In this document: positions 25,233 to 39,140 of the stretch, piece by piece
How positions within the stretch are numbered: position 1 is the stretch's first letter
How the letters are laid out: the number at the start of each line of letters is the position of its first letter
Program-made: the position numbers and the translations under genes
The notes under the pieces: model-generated
Told to the model about the DNA's origin: nothing
Seen by the model: the letters and a program-made list of their open reading frames with translations, nothing else
The model's database searches: none
From: Hyperoodon ampullatus
Lineage: Eukaryota; Chordata; Mammalia; Artiodactyla; Ziphiidae
NCBI GenBank assembly: GCA_949752795.1
Contig: CATKHW010000280.1
Span: forward strand, 682,001-746,000
DNA length: 64,000 bases
Direction of reading: 5' to 3'

Positions 25233-26970
25233 CTTGGCCAAAAAGGGCGTATGCGTTTTCTCCTGAATATATTCAAGAGAAAACGCATACGCCCTTTTTG
25301 GCCAAGCAAGAAAGCGGGCAATGCAAATCTGCACTACAAAGAAGTATCACTTCCCACCGGTCAAACGGGACATCCACAAAATGTGTAAAAAACAGAAAGG
25401 CAAGACAGGCCCTGGAGAACAGGGAGCCTTGTTATGCCGATGGGCGGGATGTAAATTGCAAACTGCCTCTCTGGAGGAGTGCATTGTGTTCCCTAAAACA
25501 AGTAAAGAACAGAGCTACAGTGCCAAGGGCACTTCCAGTCTAGGGAATATACCTTGGGAAAACTGAAAATCAATAAGACAGGGCCACCCCAAAATTTAGG
25601 GCTGCACTGCTAACAAGGACCTCAACTTGGGTACACCTTAAATATCCCAGGAAATATAAAAATGGTTCAAAAAATTGTGGTACTTACGTACGATGGAATA
25701 TCCCTCAGACATGAAATCAATGTCATAAGACCAGTAGCAGTATAATGGGTGGATTCAGGTACGATGATTCTAAGTGTAATAAGTCACACAGAAAAAGAAA
25801 CTTATCATAAGATATCACTTATGAAGATCCTGTAAACATGGCTACACTTGAACTGAGTTAGGAAAGAGAACAGTGTCTCACATTTAGAAAACACTCTTAT
25901 GCCTGCTTAAGGGGGAAGGAGAGGTGGGGTGATGCATAAAACCAGAGTTTGATATAAGCACAGGTACCGTTCCAAAAACCAACTATGGAATAGACAAGAC
26001 CTACACCTTCCTCAGTGAAAGGGACTCAAAACCCCATATTTCCCCCAGAGGAATATATCTGACTAGTAAGAATCTTAAAACCTATGTATTGATATGTCAC
26101 CGTAAGGGAATCAAGTGTGTCTAGACTGGCATAAACATGGCAGCGAGAATCAGCTCAAACCCACTATAAAAAGGAATTTCAAAAACAAAACAAAAAACTG
26201 GGAAATTCTTTACAATTCCTTCAGGTTCTCTGATGAAACCTGGAATGACCCTATCTACAACGACAGCTGGATGTGGCATAAGGCTGGACACATGGGACTG
26301 AGAGGATTGATGAGATTGGGTGAGCAAATGCAAACCCTTTAAAGCAATAATGCATGGCACCCATTCCATGGGTCCGAACTCTCCAGGTTGAAGGGAATAT
26401 TACTACAGTTATAACATGTACGAGAAACCAAGAGAACGGACACACTGTGAATACGAAAGGTTTCTAAAACTCAACGAATAGTCCCTCTCCTGGTGCTCCG
26501 GTTTGACTTTCCATCTGCTTTACTATCAGTCTCCCAACTTGGAGAGACAGCCCCTTTAACCTCCTGGTTCGCACAGGTTTCCAATTTGGCAGAGGATGAA
26601 AGGGAAGAGGGAGAACCAATGAGAGAGTAGCTGTTAGGCATTTGCACGGGCACATATCACTCTAACTTCGCGGCAGGAAGAAGAATTAACCAAAGTCTCA
26701 GCCACCCACCGGGAACCAGTATAGGTCCTGAACCAAAATTTTGGACTTGCGGTCAGCTCACCAAAAACGTGTTGAAAAATGGGGCTCAGGGGCAAAGCAA
26801 TTCAGAAACTGGCCGAGTAATAAAGGACAACTATCGTCCAAAAATCTGTTGAGGGAAGGCAACGAGGCGCACTTGAAAGCGAGGCAGAATAGCAGGAAAA
26901 AAATTTCAAGAGCTACGTAGGAATCGCCTTTAAAGCACAGGAAGAGGGGCACAACTTCGACAATGATGCA
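25233..26970 (+). repeat. Array 1, unit 15 (1,738 bp)
   Basis: Palindrome 25,233-25,306 with one mismatched pair. Subtype B near 26,343. Copy of unit 18. Reads 'gtagcagtataatggg' near 25,734, where other units read 'gcagcaaaatggg'. Confidence 0.9.
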
Positions 26971-28710
26971 CTTGGCCAAAAAGGGCGTATGCGTTTTCAC
27001 CTGAATATATTCAGGAGAAAACGCATACGCCCTTTTTGGCCAAGCAAGCAAGCGGGCAATGCAAATCTGAACTACAAAGAACTATCACTTCCCACCGGTC
27101 AAAAGGGACATCCACAAAATGTGTAAAAACCAGAAAGGCAAGACAGGCCCTGGAGAACAGGGAGCCTTGTTATGCTGATGGGTGGGATGTAAATTGCCAA
27201 CTGCCTCTCTGGAGGAGTGCATTGTGTTCCCTAAAACAAGTAAAGAACAGAGCTACAGAGCCAAGGGCACTTCCAGTCTAGGAAATATACCTTGGGAAAA
27301 CTGAAATTCAATAAGACAGAGCCACCCCAAAATTTAGGGCTGCACTGCTTACAAGGACCTCAACTTGGATACACCTTAAGTATCCCAGGAAATATAAAAA
27401 TGGTTCAAAAAATTGTGGTACTTACGTACGATGGAATATCCCTCAGCCATGAAATCAGTGTCATAAGACCAGTAGCAGCAAAATGGGTGGATTCAGGTAC
27501 GATGATTCTAAGTGAAATAAGTCACACAGAAAAAGAAACTTATCATAAGATATCACTTATGAAGATCCTATAAACATGGCTACACTTGAACTGCGTTAGG
27601 AAAGAGAACAGTGTCTCATATTTAGAAAACATTCTTATGCCTGCTTAAGGGGGAAGGAGAGGTGGGGTGATGCATAAAACCAGAGTTTGATATAAGCACA
27701 GGTACCGTTCCAAAACCAACTATGTAATAGACAAGACATACACCTTTTCAGTGAAAGGGACTCAAAACCCCATATTTCCCACAGAGGAATATATCTGACT
27801 AGTAAGAATCTTAAAACCTATGTATTGATATGTCTCCGTAAGGGAAACAAGTGTGTCTAGACTGGCATAAACATGGCAGCGAGAATCAGCTCAAACACAC
27901 TATAAAAAGGAATTTCAAAAACAAACAAAAAAAAAAACTGGGAAATTCTTTACAATTCCTTCAGGGTCCCTAATGAAACCTGGAATGACCCTATCTACAA
28001 TGACAGCTGGATGTGGCATAAGGAGGGACACTTGGGACTGAGACGATTGGTGAGATTGGGTGAGCAAATGCAGAACCTTTAAATCACAAATGCCTGGCAC
28101 CCATTCCATGGGTCCCAACTCTCCAGGTTGAAGGGAATATTACTACAGCTATAACATGTACGGGAAACCTAGAGAACGGACACACTGTGAATACGAAAGG
28201 TTTCTAAAACTCAACGAATAGTCCCTCTCCTGGTGCCCCGGTTTGACTTTCCATCTGTTTTACTATCAACCTCCCAACTTGGAGAGAAAGCCCCATTAAC
28301 CTCCTGGTTCGCACAGGTTGCCAATTTGGCAGAGGATGAAAGGGAAGAGGGAGAACCAATGAGAGAGTAGCTGTTAGGCATTTGGACGGGCACATATCAC
28401 TGTAATTTCCCGGCAGGGAGAAGAATTAACCAAAGTCTCAGCCACCCAACAGGAACCAGTATAGGTCCTGAACCAAAATTTTGGACTTGCGGTCAGCTCA
28501 CCAAAAATGAGTTGAAAAATGGAGCTCAGGGGCACAGCAATTCACAAACTGGCCGAGTAATAAAGGACAACTATCGTCCAAAAATCTGTTGAGGAAAGGC
28601 AACGAGGCGGACTTGAAAGCGAGGCAGAATAGCAGGAAACAGATTTCAAGAGGTACGTTGGAATCGCCTTTAAAGCACAGGAAGAGGGGCACAACTTCGA
28701 CAATGATGCA
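26971..28710 (+). repeat. Array 1, unit 16 (1,740 bp)
   Basis: Copy of unit 13, with the same palindrome change at 26,971-27,044. Differs at 27,889. Confidence 0.9.
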
Positions 28711-30449
28711 CTTGGCCAAAAAGGGCATATGCGTTTTCTCCTGAATATATTCAGGAGAAAACGCATACGCCCTTTTTCGCCAAGCAAGCAAGGGGGCAAT
28801 GCAAATCTGCACTACAAAGAAGTATCACTTCCCACCGTTCAAAAGGGACATCCACAAAATGTGTAAAAAACAGAAAGGCAAGACAGGCCCTGGAGAACAG
28901 GGAGCCTTGATGTGCTGAAGGGCGGGATGTAAATTGCCAACTGCCTCTATGGAGGAGTGCATTGTGTTCCCTAAAACAAATAAAGAACAGAGCTACAGAG
29001 CCAAGGGCACTTCCAGTCTAGGGAATATACCTTGGGAAAACTGAAAATCAATAAGACAGAGCCACCCCAAAATTTAGGGCTGCACTGCTTACAAGGACCT
29101 CAACTTGGATACACCTTAAGTATCCCAGGAAATATAAAAATGGTTCAAAAAATTGTGGTACTTACGTACGATGGAATATCCCTCAGCCATGAAATGAGTG
29201 TCATAAGACGAGTAGCAGCAAAATGGGTGGATTCAGGTACGATGATTCTAAGTGAAATAAGTCACACAGAAAAAGAAACTTATCATAAGATATCACTTAT
29301 GAAGATCCTATAAACATGGCTACACTTGAACTGAGTTAGGAAAGAGAACAGTGTCTCATATTTAGAAAACACTCTTATGCCTGCTTAAGGGGGAAGGAGA
29401 GGTGGGGTGATGCATAAAACCAGAGTTTGATATAAGCACAGGTACCGTTCCAAAAACCAACTATGGAATAGACAAGACCTACACCTTCCTCAGTGAAAGG
29501 GACTCAAAACCCCGTATTTCCCGCAGAGGAATATATCTGACTAGTAAGAATCTTAAAACCTATGTATTGATATGTCTCCGTAAGGGAATCAAGTGTGTCT
29601 AGACTGGCATAAACATGGCAGCGAGAATCATCTCAAACCCACTATAAAAAGGAATTTCAAAAACAAAAAAAAAAAACTGGGAAATTCTTTACAATTCCTT
29701 CAGGGTCTCTGATGAAACCTGGAATGACCCTATCTACAACGACAGCTGGATGTGGCATAAGGAGGGACACTTGGGACTGAGACGATTGGTGAGATTGGGT
29801 GAGCAAATGCAGACCCTTTAAAGCACAAATGCCTGGCACCCATTCCATGGGTCCCAACTCTCCAGGTTGAAGGGAATATTACTACAGTTATAACATGTAC
29901 GGGAAACCTAGAGAACGGACACACTGTGAAAACGAAAGGTTTCTAAAACTCAGTGAATAGTCCCTCTCCTGGTGCTCCGGTTTGATTTTCCATCTGCATT
30001 ACTATCAATCTCCCAACTTGGAGAGACAGCCCCTTTAACCTCCTGGTTCGCACAGGTTGCCAATTTGGCAGAGGATGAAAGGGAAGAGGGAGAACCAATG
30101 AGAGAGTAGCTGTTAGGCATTTGGACGGGCACATATCACTGTAATTTCCCGGCAGGAAGAAGAATTAACCAAAGTCTCAGCTGCCCACTGGGAACCAGTA
30201 TAGGTCCTGAACCAAAATTTTGGACTTGCGGTCAGCTCACCAAAAACGAGTTGAAAAATGGAGCTCAGGGGCACAGCAATTCACAAACTGGCCGAATAAT
30301 AAAGGACAACTATCGTCCAAAAATCTGTTGAGGGAAGGCAACGAGGCTGACTTGAAAGCGAGGCCGAATAGCAGGAAACAGATTTCAAGAGGTACGTTGG
30401 AATCGCCTTTAAAGCACAGGAAGAGGGGCACAACTACGACAATGATGCA
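28711..30449 (+). repeat. Array 1, unit 17 (1,739 bp)
   Basis: Copy of unit 14; palindrome 28,711-28,784 with the same two mismatched pairs. No difference from unit 14 noticed. Confidence 0.9.
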
Positions 30450-32187
30450 CTTGGCCAAAAAGGGCGTATGCGTTTTCTCCTGAATATATTCAAGAGAAAA
30501 CGCATACGCCCTTTTTGGCCAAGCAAGAAAGCGGGCAATGCAAATCTGCACTACAAAGAAGTATCACTTCCCACCGGTCAAACGGGACATCCACAAAATG
30601 TGTAAAAAACAGAAAGGCAAGACAGGCCCTGGAGAACAGGGAGCCTTGTTATGCCGATGGGCGGGATGTAAATTGCAAACTGCCTCTCTGGAGGAGTGCA
30701 TTGTGTTCCCTAAAACAAGTAAAGAACAGAGCTACAGTGCCAAGGGCACTTCCAGTCTAGGGAATATACCTTGGGAAAACTGAAAATCAATAAGACAGGG
30801 CCACCCCAAAATTTAGGGCTGCACTGCTAACAAGGACCTCAACTTGGGTACACCTTAAATATCCCAGGAAATATAAAAATGGTTCAAAAAATTGTGGTAC
30901 TTACGTACGATGGAATATCCCTCAGACATGAAATCAATGTCATAAGACCAGTAGCAGTATAATGGGTGGATTCAGGTACGATGATTCTAAGTGTAATAAG
31001 TCACACAGAAAAAGAAACTTATCATAAGATATCACTTATGAAGATCCTGTAAACATGGCTACACTTGAACTGAGTTAGGAAAGAGAACAGTGTCTCACAT
31101 TTAGAAAACACTCTTATGCCTGCTTAAGGGGGAAGGAGAGGTGGGGTGATGCATAAAACCAGAGTTTGATATAAGCACAGGTACCGTTCCAAAAACCAAC
31201 TATGGAATAGACAAGACCTACACCTTCCTCAGTGAAAGGGACTCAAAACCCCATATTTCCCCCAGAGGAATATATCTGACTAGTAAGAATCTTAAAACCT
31301 ATGTATTGATATGTCACCGTAAGGGAATCAAGTGTGTCTAGACTGGCATAAACATGGCAGCGAGAATCAGCTCAAACCCACTATAAAAAGGAATTTCAAA
31401 AACAAAACAAAAAACTGGGAAATTCTTTACAATTCCTTCAGGTTCTCTGATGAAACCTGGAATGACCCTATCTACAACGACAGCTGGATGTGGCATAAGG
31501 CTGGACACATGGGACTGAGAGGATTGGTGAGATTGGGTGAGCAAATGCAAACCCTTTAAAGCAATAATGCATGGCACCCATTCCATGGGTCCGAACTCTC
31601 CAGGTTGAAGGGAATATTACTACAGTTATAACATGTACGAGAAACCAAGAGAACGGACACACTGTGAATACGAAAGGTTTCTAAAACTCAACGAATAGTC
31701 CCTCTCCTGGTGCTCCGGTTTGACTTTCCATGTGCTTTACTATCAGTCTCCCAACTTGGAGAGACAGCCCCTTTAACCTCCTGGTTCGCACAGGTTTCCA
31801 ATTTGGCAGAGGATGAAAGGGAAGAGGGAGAACCAATGAGAGAGTAGCTGTTAGGCATTTGCACGGGCACATATCACTCTAACTTCGCGGCAGGAAGAAG
31901 AATTAACCAAAGTCTCAGCCACCCACCGGGAACCAGTATAGGTCCTGAACCAAAATTTTGGACTTGCGGTCAGCTCACCAAAAACGTGTTGAAAAATGGG
32001 GCTCAGGGGCAAAGCAATTCAGAAACTGGCCGAGTAATAAAGGACAACTATCGTCCAAAAATCTGTTGAGGGAAGGCAACGAGGCGGACTTGAAAGCGAG
32101 GCAGAAGAGCAGGAAACATATTCCAAGAGGTACGTTGGAATCGCCTTTAAAGCACAGGAAGAGGGGCCCAACTTCGACAATGATGCA
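30450..32187 (+). repeat. Array 1, unit 18 (1,738 bp)
   Basis: Copy of unit 15; palindrome 30,450-30,523. Differs at 31,527 and 31,732. Subtype B near 31,560. Confidence 0.9.
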
Positions 32188-32261
32188 CTTGGCCAAAAAG
32201 GGCGTATGCGTTTTCTCCTGAATATATTCAGGAGAAAACGCATACGCCCTTTTTGGCCAAG
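32188..32261. mobile_element. Perfect 74-bp palindrome (unit 19)
   Basis: All 37 pairs match; identical to the unit 2 copy. Confidence 0.9.
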
Positions 32262-33926
32262 CAAGCAAGCGGGCAATGCAAATCTGCACTACAAAGAAGT
32301 ATCACTTCCCACGGGTCAAAAGGGACATCCACAAAAAGTGTAAAAACCAGAAAGGCAAGACAGGCCCTGGAGAACAGGGAGCCTTGTTATGCTGATGTGC
32401 GGGATGTAAATTGCCAACTGCCTCTATGGAGGAGTGCATTGTGTTCCCTAAAACAAGTAAAGAACAGAGCTACAGAGCCAAGGGCACTTCCAGTCTAGGG
32501 AATATACCTTGGGAAAACTGAAAAATAATACGACAGAGCCACCCCAAAATTTAGGGCTGCACTGCTTACAAGGACCTCAACTGGGGTACACATTAAGTAT
32601 CCCAGGAAATATGAAAATGGTTCAAAAAATTGTGTTATTTACGTACGATGGAATATCCCTCAGCCATGAAATCAATGTCATAAGACCAGTAGCAGCAAAA
32701 TGGGTGGATTCAGGTACGATGATTCTAAGTGAAATAAGTCACACAGAAAAAGAAACTTATCATAAGATATAACTTATGAAGATCCTATAAACATGGCTAC
32801 ACTTGAACTGAGTTAGGAAAGAGAACAGTGTCTCACATTTAGAAAACACTCTTATGCCTGCTTAAGGGGGAAGAAGAGGTGGGGTGATGCGTAAAACCAG
32901 AGTTTGATATAAGCACAGGTACCGTTCCAGAAACCAACTATGGAATAGACAAGACCTACACCTTCCTCAGTGAAAGGGACATAAAACCCCATATTTCCCC
33001 CAGAGGAATATATCTGACTAGTAAGAATCTTAAAACCTATGTATTGATATGTCACCGTAAGGGAAACAAGTGTGTCTAGACTGGCATAAACATGGCAGCG
33101 AGAATCAGCTCAAACCCACTATAAAAAGGAATTTCAAAAACAAAACAAAAAAACTGGGAAATTCTTTACAATTTCTTCAGGGTCTCTGATGAAACCTGGA
33201 ATGACCCTATGTACAACGACAGCTGGATGTGGCATAAGGCTGGACACTTGGGACTGAGACGATTGGTGAGATTGGGTGAGCAAATGCAGACCCTTTAAAG
33301 CAATAATGCATGGCACCCATTCCGTGGGTCCCAACTCTCCAGGTTGAAGGGAATATTACTACATTTATAACATGCACGGGAAACCTAGAGAACGGACACA
33401 CTGTGAATACGAAAGGTTTCTAAAACTCAACGAATAGTCTCTCTCCTGGTGCTCCGCTTTGACTTTCCATCTGCTTTACTATCAACCTCCTAACTTGGAG
33501 ACACAGCCCCTTTAACCTCCTGGTTCGCACAGGTTGCCAATTTGGCAGAGGATGAAAGGAAAGAGGGAGAACCAATGAGAGAGTAGCTGTCAGGCATTTG
33601 GACGGGCACATATCACTGTAATTTCCCGGCAGGAAGAAGAATTAACCAAAGTCTCAGCCACCCACCGGGAACCAGTATAGGTCTTGAACCAAAATTTTGG
33701 ACATGCGGTCAGCTCACCAAAAACGAGTTGAAAAATGGAGCTCAGGGGCACAGCAATTCACAAACTGGCCGAGTAATAAAGGACAACTATCGTCCAAAAA
33801 TCTGTTGAGGGAAGGCAACGAGGCGGACTTGAAAGCGAGGCAGAATAGCAGGAAACAGATTTCAAGAGGTACGTTGGAATCGCCTTTAAAGCACAGGAAG
33901 AGGGGCACAACTTCAACAATGATGCA
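32188..33926 (+). repeat. Array 1, unit 19 (1,739 bp)
   Basis: Palindrome 32,188-32,261 is perfect. Subtype B near 33,299; two subtype B sites are therefore adjacent here, breaking the alternation. Confidence 0.9.
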
Positions 33927-35663
33927 CTTGGCCAAAAAGGGCGTATGCGTTTTCTCCTGAATATATTCAGCAGAAAACGCATATGCCCTTTTTGGCCAAG
34001 CAAGCAAGTGGGCAATGCAAATCTGCACTACAAAGAAGTATCACTTCTCACCGGTCAAAAGGGACATCCACAAAATGTGTAAAAACCAGAAAGGCAAGAC
34101 AGGCCGTGGAGAACAGGGAGCCTTGTTATGCTGATGGGCGGGATGTAAATTGTCAACTGCCTCTCTGGAGGAGTGCATTGTGTTCCCTAAAACAAGTAAA
34201 CAACAAAGCTACAGAGCCAAGGGCGCTTCCAGTCTAGGGAATATACCTTGGGAAAACTGAAAATCAATAAGACAGAGCCACCCCAAAATTTAGGGCTGCA
34301 CTGCTTACAAGGACCTCAACGTGGGTACACCTTAAATATCCCAGGAAATATAAAAATGGTTCAAAAAATTGTGGTACTTATGTACGATGGAATATCCCTC
34401 AGCCATGAAATCAATGTCATAAGACCAGTAGCAGCAAAATGGGTGGATTCAGGTACGATGATTCTAAGTGAAATAAGTCACAGAGAAACAGAAACTTATC
34501 ATAAGATATCACTTATGAAGATCCTGTAAACATGGCTACACTTGAACTGAGTTAGGAAAGAGAACAGTGTCTCACATTTAGAAAACACTCTTATGCGTGC
34601 TTAAGGGGGAAGGAGAGGTGGGGTGATGCATAAAACCACAGTTTGATATAAGCACAGGTACCGTTCCAAAAACCATCTATGGTACAGACAAGACCTACAC
34701 CTTCTTCAGTGAAAGGGACTCAAAACCCCATATTTCCCGCAGAGGAATATATCTGACTAGTAAGAATCTTAAAACCTATGCATTGATATGTCTTCGTAAG
34801 GGAATCAAGTGTGTCTAGACTGGCATAAACATGGCAGCGAGAATCAGCTCAAACGCACTATAAAAAGGAATTTCAAAAACAAACAAAAAATCTGGTAAAT
34901 TATTTACAATTCCTTCAGGGTCTCTGATGAAACCTGGAATGACCCTATCTACAATGACAGCAGGATGTGGCATAAGGGGGGACACTAGGTACTGAGACGA
35001 TTGGTGAGGTTTGGTGTGCAAATGCAGACCCTTTAAAGCACAAATGCCTGGCACCCATTCCATGGGTCCCAACTCACCAGGTTGAAGGGAATATTACTAC
35101 AGCTATAACATGTACGGGAAACCTAGAGAACGGACACACTGTGAATACGAAAGGTTTCTATAACTCAACGAATAGTCCCTCTCCTGGTGCTCCAGTTTGA
35201 ATTTCCATCTGCTTTACTATAAACCTCCCAACTTGGAGAGACAGTCCCTTTAACCTCCTGGTTCGCACAGGTTGCCAATTTGGCAGAGGATGAAAGGGAA
35301 GAGGGAGAACCAATGAGAGAATAGCTGTTAGGCATTTGGATGGGCACATATCACTGTAATTTCCCGGCAGGAAGAAGAATTAACAAAAGTCTCAGCCATC
35401 CACCGGGAACCAGTATAGGTCCTGAACCAAAATTTGGGACTTGCGGTCAGCTCACCAAAAACGAGTTGAAAAATGGAGCTCAGGGGCACAGCAATTCACA
35501 AACTGGCCGAGTAATAAAGGACAACTATCGTGCAAAAATCCTTTGAGGGAAGGCAACGAGGGGACTTGAAAGCGAGGCAGAATAGCAGAAAACAGATTTC
35601 AAGAGGTACGTTGGAATCGCCTTTAAAGCACAGGAAGAGGGGCACAACTTCGACAATGATGCA
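33927..35663 (+). repeat. Array 1, unit 20 (1,737 bp)
   Basis: Palindrome 33,927-34,000 with two right-arm changes (ttcagcag; catatgccc). Subtype A near 35,037. A small deletion near 35,561 (gaggggactt) shortens the unit. Confidence 0.9.
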
Positions 35664-35737
35664 CTTGGCCAAAGAGGGCGTATGCGTTTTCTCCTGAATA
35701 TATTCAGGAGAAAACGCATACGCCCTCTTTGGCCAAG
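35664..35737. mobile_element. Perfect palindrome of unit 21 with matched substitutions in both arms
   Basis: The left arm has G at 35,674 (ccaaagaggg; consensus ccaaaaaggg). The right arm has C at 35,727 (ccctctttgg; consensus ccctttttgg). These are exact partners, so all 37 pairs still match although the sequence departs from consensus on both sides. Neither position is in a CpG. Confidence 0.9.
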
Positions 35738-37402
35738 CAAGCAAGCGGGCAATGCAAATCTGCACTACAAAGAAGTATCACTTCCCACCGGTCAAAAGGG
35801 ACATCCACAAAATGTGTAAAAACCAGAAAGGCAAGACAGGCCCTGGAGAACAGGGAGCCTTGTTATGCTGATGGGCGGGATGTAAATTGCCAACTGCCTC
35901 TCTGGAGGAGTGCATTGTGTTCCCTAAAGCAAGTAAACAACAGAGCTACAGAGCCAAGGGCATTTCCAGTCTAGGGAATATACCTTGGGAAAACTGAAAA
36001 ATAATAAGACAGAGCCACCCCAAAATTTAGGGCTGCACTGCTTACAAGGACTTCAACTTGGGTACACCTTAAGTATCCCAGGAAATATAAAAATGGTTCA
36101 AAAAATTGTGGTACTTACGTACGATGGAATATCCCTCAGCCATGAAATCAATGTCATAAGACCAGTAGCAGCAAAATGGGTGGATTCAGGTACGATGATT
36201 CTAAGTGAAATAAGTCACAGAGAAAAAGAAACTTATCATAAGATATCACTTATGAAGATCCTGTAAACATGGCTACACTTGAACTGAGTTAGGAAAGAGA
36301 ACAGTGTCTCACATTTAGAAAACACTCTTATGCCTGCTTAAGGGGGAAGGAGAGGTGGGGTGATGCATAAAACCAGAGTTTGATATAAGCACAGGTACCG
36401 TTCCAAAAACCAACTATGGAATAGACAAGACCTACACCTTCCTCAGTGAAAGGGACTCAAAACCCCATATTTCCCGCAGAGCAATATATCTGACTAGTAA
36501 GAATCTTAAATCCTATGTATTGATATGTCTCCGTAAGGGAATCAAGTGTGTCTAGACTGGCATAAACATGGCAGCGAGAATCAGCTCAAACCCACTATAA
36601 AAAGGAATTTCAAAAACAAAACAAAAAAACTGGGAAATTCTTTACAATTCCTTAAGGGTCTCTGATGAAACATGGAATGACCCTATCTACAACGACAGCT
36701 GGATGTGGCATAAGGCTGGACACTTGGGACTGAGAGGATAGGTGAGATTGGGTGAGCAAATGCAGACCCTTTAAAGCAACAATGCATGGCACCCATTCCA
36801 TGGGTCCCAACTCTCCAGGTTGAAGGGAATATTACTACAGTTATAACATGTATGGGAAACCTAGAGAACGGACACACTGTGAATACGAAAGGTTTCTAAA
36901 ACTCAAGGAATAGTCCCTCTCCTGTTGCTCCGGTTTGACTTTGCATCTGCTTTACTATCAATCTCCCAACTTGCAGACACAGCCCCTTGAACCTCCTGGT
37001 TCGCACAGGTTTCCAATTTGGCAGAGGATGAAAGGGAAGAGGGAGAACCAATGAGAGAGTAGCTGTTAGGCATTTGGCCGGGCACATATCACTCTAACTT
37101 CCCGGCAGGAAGAAGAATTAACCAAAGTCTCAGCCCCCCACCGGGACCCAGCATAGGTCCTGAACCAAAATTTTGGACTTGCAGTCAGCTAGCAAAAAAC
37201 GAGTTGAAAAATGGAGCTCAGGGGCACAGCAATTCACAAACCGGCCGATTAATAAAGGACAACTATCGTCCAAAAATCTGTTGAGGGAAGACAATGAGGC
37301 AGACTTGAAAGTGAGGCAGAATAGCAGGAAACAGATTTCAAGAGGTACGTGGGAATCGCATTTAAAGCACAGGAAGATGGGCACAATTTCGACAATGATG
37401 CA
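35664..37402 (+). repeat. Array 1, unit 21 (1,739 bp)
   Basis: Carries a perfect palindrome with a symmetric variant (separate entry). Subtype B-like near 36,776 (gcaacaatgcatgg). Confidence 0.9.
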
Positions 37403-39140
37403 CTTGGCCAAAAAGGGCGTATGCGTTTTCTCCTGAATATATTCAGGAGAAAACGCATACGCCCATTTTGGCCAAGCAAGCAAGCGGGCAATGCAATTCT
37501 GCACTACAAAGAAGTATCACTTCCCACCGGTCAAAAGGGACATCCACAAAATGTGTAAAAACCAGAAAGGCAAGACAGGCCCTGGAGAACAGGGAGCCTT
37601 TTTATGCTGATGGGCGGGATGTAAACTGCCAACTGCCTCTCTGGAGGAGTGCATTGTGTTCCCTAAAACAAGTAAACAACAGAGCTACAGAGCCAAGGGC
37701 ACTTCCAGTCTAGGTAATATACCTTGGGAAAACTGAAAATCAATAAGACAGAGCCACCCCAAAATTTAGGGCTGCACTGCTTACAAGGACCTCAACTAGG
37801 GTACACCTTAAATATCCCAGGAAATATAAAAATGGTTCAAAAAATTGTGGTACTTACGTACGATGGAATATCCCTCAGCCATGAAATCAATGTCATAAGA
37901 CAAGTAGCAGCAAAATGGGTGGATTCAGGTACGATGATTCTAAGTGAAATAAGACACACAGAAAAAGAAACTTATCATAAGATATCACTTATGAAGATCC
38001 TGTAAACATGGCTACACTTCAACTGAGTTAGGAAAGAGAACAGTGTCTCACATTTAGAAAACACTCATATGCCTTCTTAAGGGTGAAGGAGAGGTGGGGT
38101 GATGCATAAAACCAGAGTTTGATATAAGCACAGGTACCGTTCCAAAAACCAACTATGGAATAGACAAGACCTACACCTTCCTCAGTAAAAGGGACTCAAA
38201 ACCCCATATTTCCCGCAGAGGAATATATCTGACTAGTAAGAATCTTAAAACCTATGTATTGATATGTCTCCGTAAGGGAATCAAGTGTGTCTAGACTGGC
38301 ATAAACATGGCAGCGAGAATCAGCTCAAACCCACTATAAAAAGGAATTCAAAAACAAAACAAAAAAACTGGGAAATTCTTTACAATTCCTTCAGGGTCTC
38401 TGATGAAACCTGGAATGACCCTATCTACAATGACAGCTGGATGTGGCATAAGGCTGGACACTTGGGACTGAGAGGATTGGTGAGATTGGGTTAGCAAATG
38501 CAGACCCTTTAAAGCACAAATGCCTGGCACCCATTCCATGGGTCCCAACTCTCCAGGTTGAAGGGAATATTACTACAGCTATAACATGTACGGGAAACCT
38601 AGAGAATGGACACACTGTGAATACGAAAGGTTTCTAAAACTCAACGAATAGTCCCTCTCCTGGTGCTCCGGTTTCACTTTTCATCTACTTTACTGTCAGT
38701 CTCCCAAATTGGAGAGACAGCCCCTTTAACCTCCTGGTTCGCACAGGTTGCCAATTTGGCATAGGATGAAAGGGAAGAGGGAGAACCAATGAGAGAGTAG
38801 CTGTAAGGCATTTGAACGGGCACATAACACTCTAACTTCCCGGCAGGAAGAAGAATTAACCAAAGTCTCAGCCGCCCACCGGGAACCAGTATAGTTCCTG
38901 AACGAAAATTTTGGACTTGCGGTCAGCTCACAAAAAACGAGTTGAAAAATGGAGCTCAGGGGCACAGCAATTCAGAAACTCGCCAAGTAATAAATGACAA
39001 CTATCATCCAAAAATCTGTTGAAGGAAGGCAACGAGGCGGACTTGAAAGCGAGACAGAATAGCAGGAAACAGAGTTCAAGAGGCACGTTGGAATCGCCTT
39101 TAAAGCACAGGAAGAGGGGCACAACTTGGACAATGATACA
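37403..39140 (+). repeat. Array 1, unit 22 (1,738 bp)
   Basis: Palindrome 37,403-37,476 with one right-arm change (cgcccatttt). Subtype A near 38,514. One base is lost in the L1 tail near 38,346. Confidence 0.9.

Larger units (their letters stand above)
21615..26831 (+). repeat. Three-unit duplicated block, copy 1 (5,217 bp)
   Basis: Matches 26,832-32,048 at an offset of exactly 5,217 bp, three unit lengths. I found three substitutions: T22,672/G27,889, A26,310/G31,527 and C26,515/G31,732. The block limits fall in a short stretch (from 'gacaactatcgtccaaaaat') identical at 21.6, 26.8 and 32.0 kb, as expected for unequal exchange between out-of-register units. Confidence 0.9.
26832..32048 (+). 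repeat. Three-unit duplicated block, copy 2 (5,217 bp)
   Basis: Second copy of the block at 21,615-26,831, over 99.9% identical. To the right of about 32,088 the sequence returns to the ordinary unit state ('ggcggacttgaaagc' instead of 'ggcgcacttgaaagc'). Confidence 0.9.
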
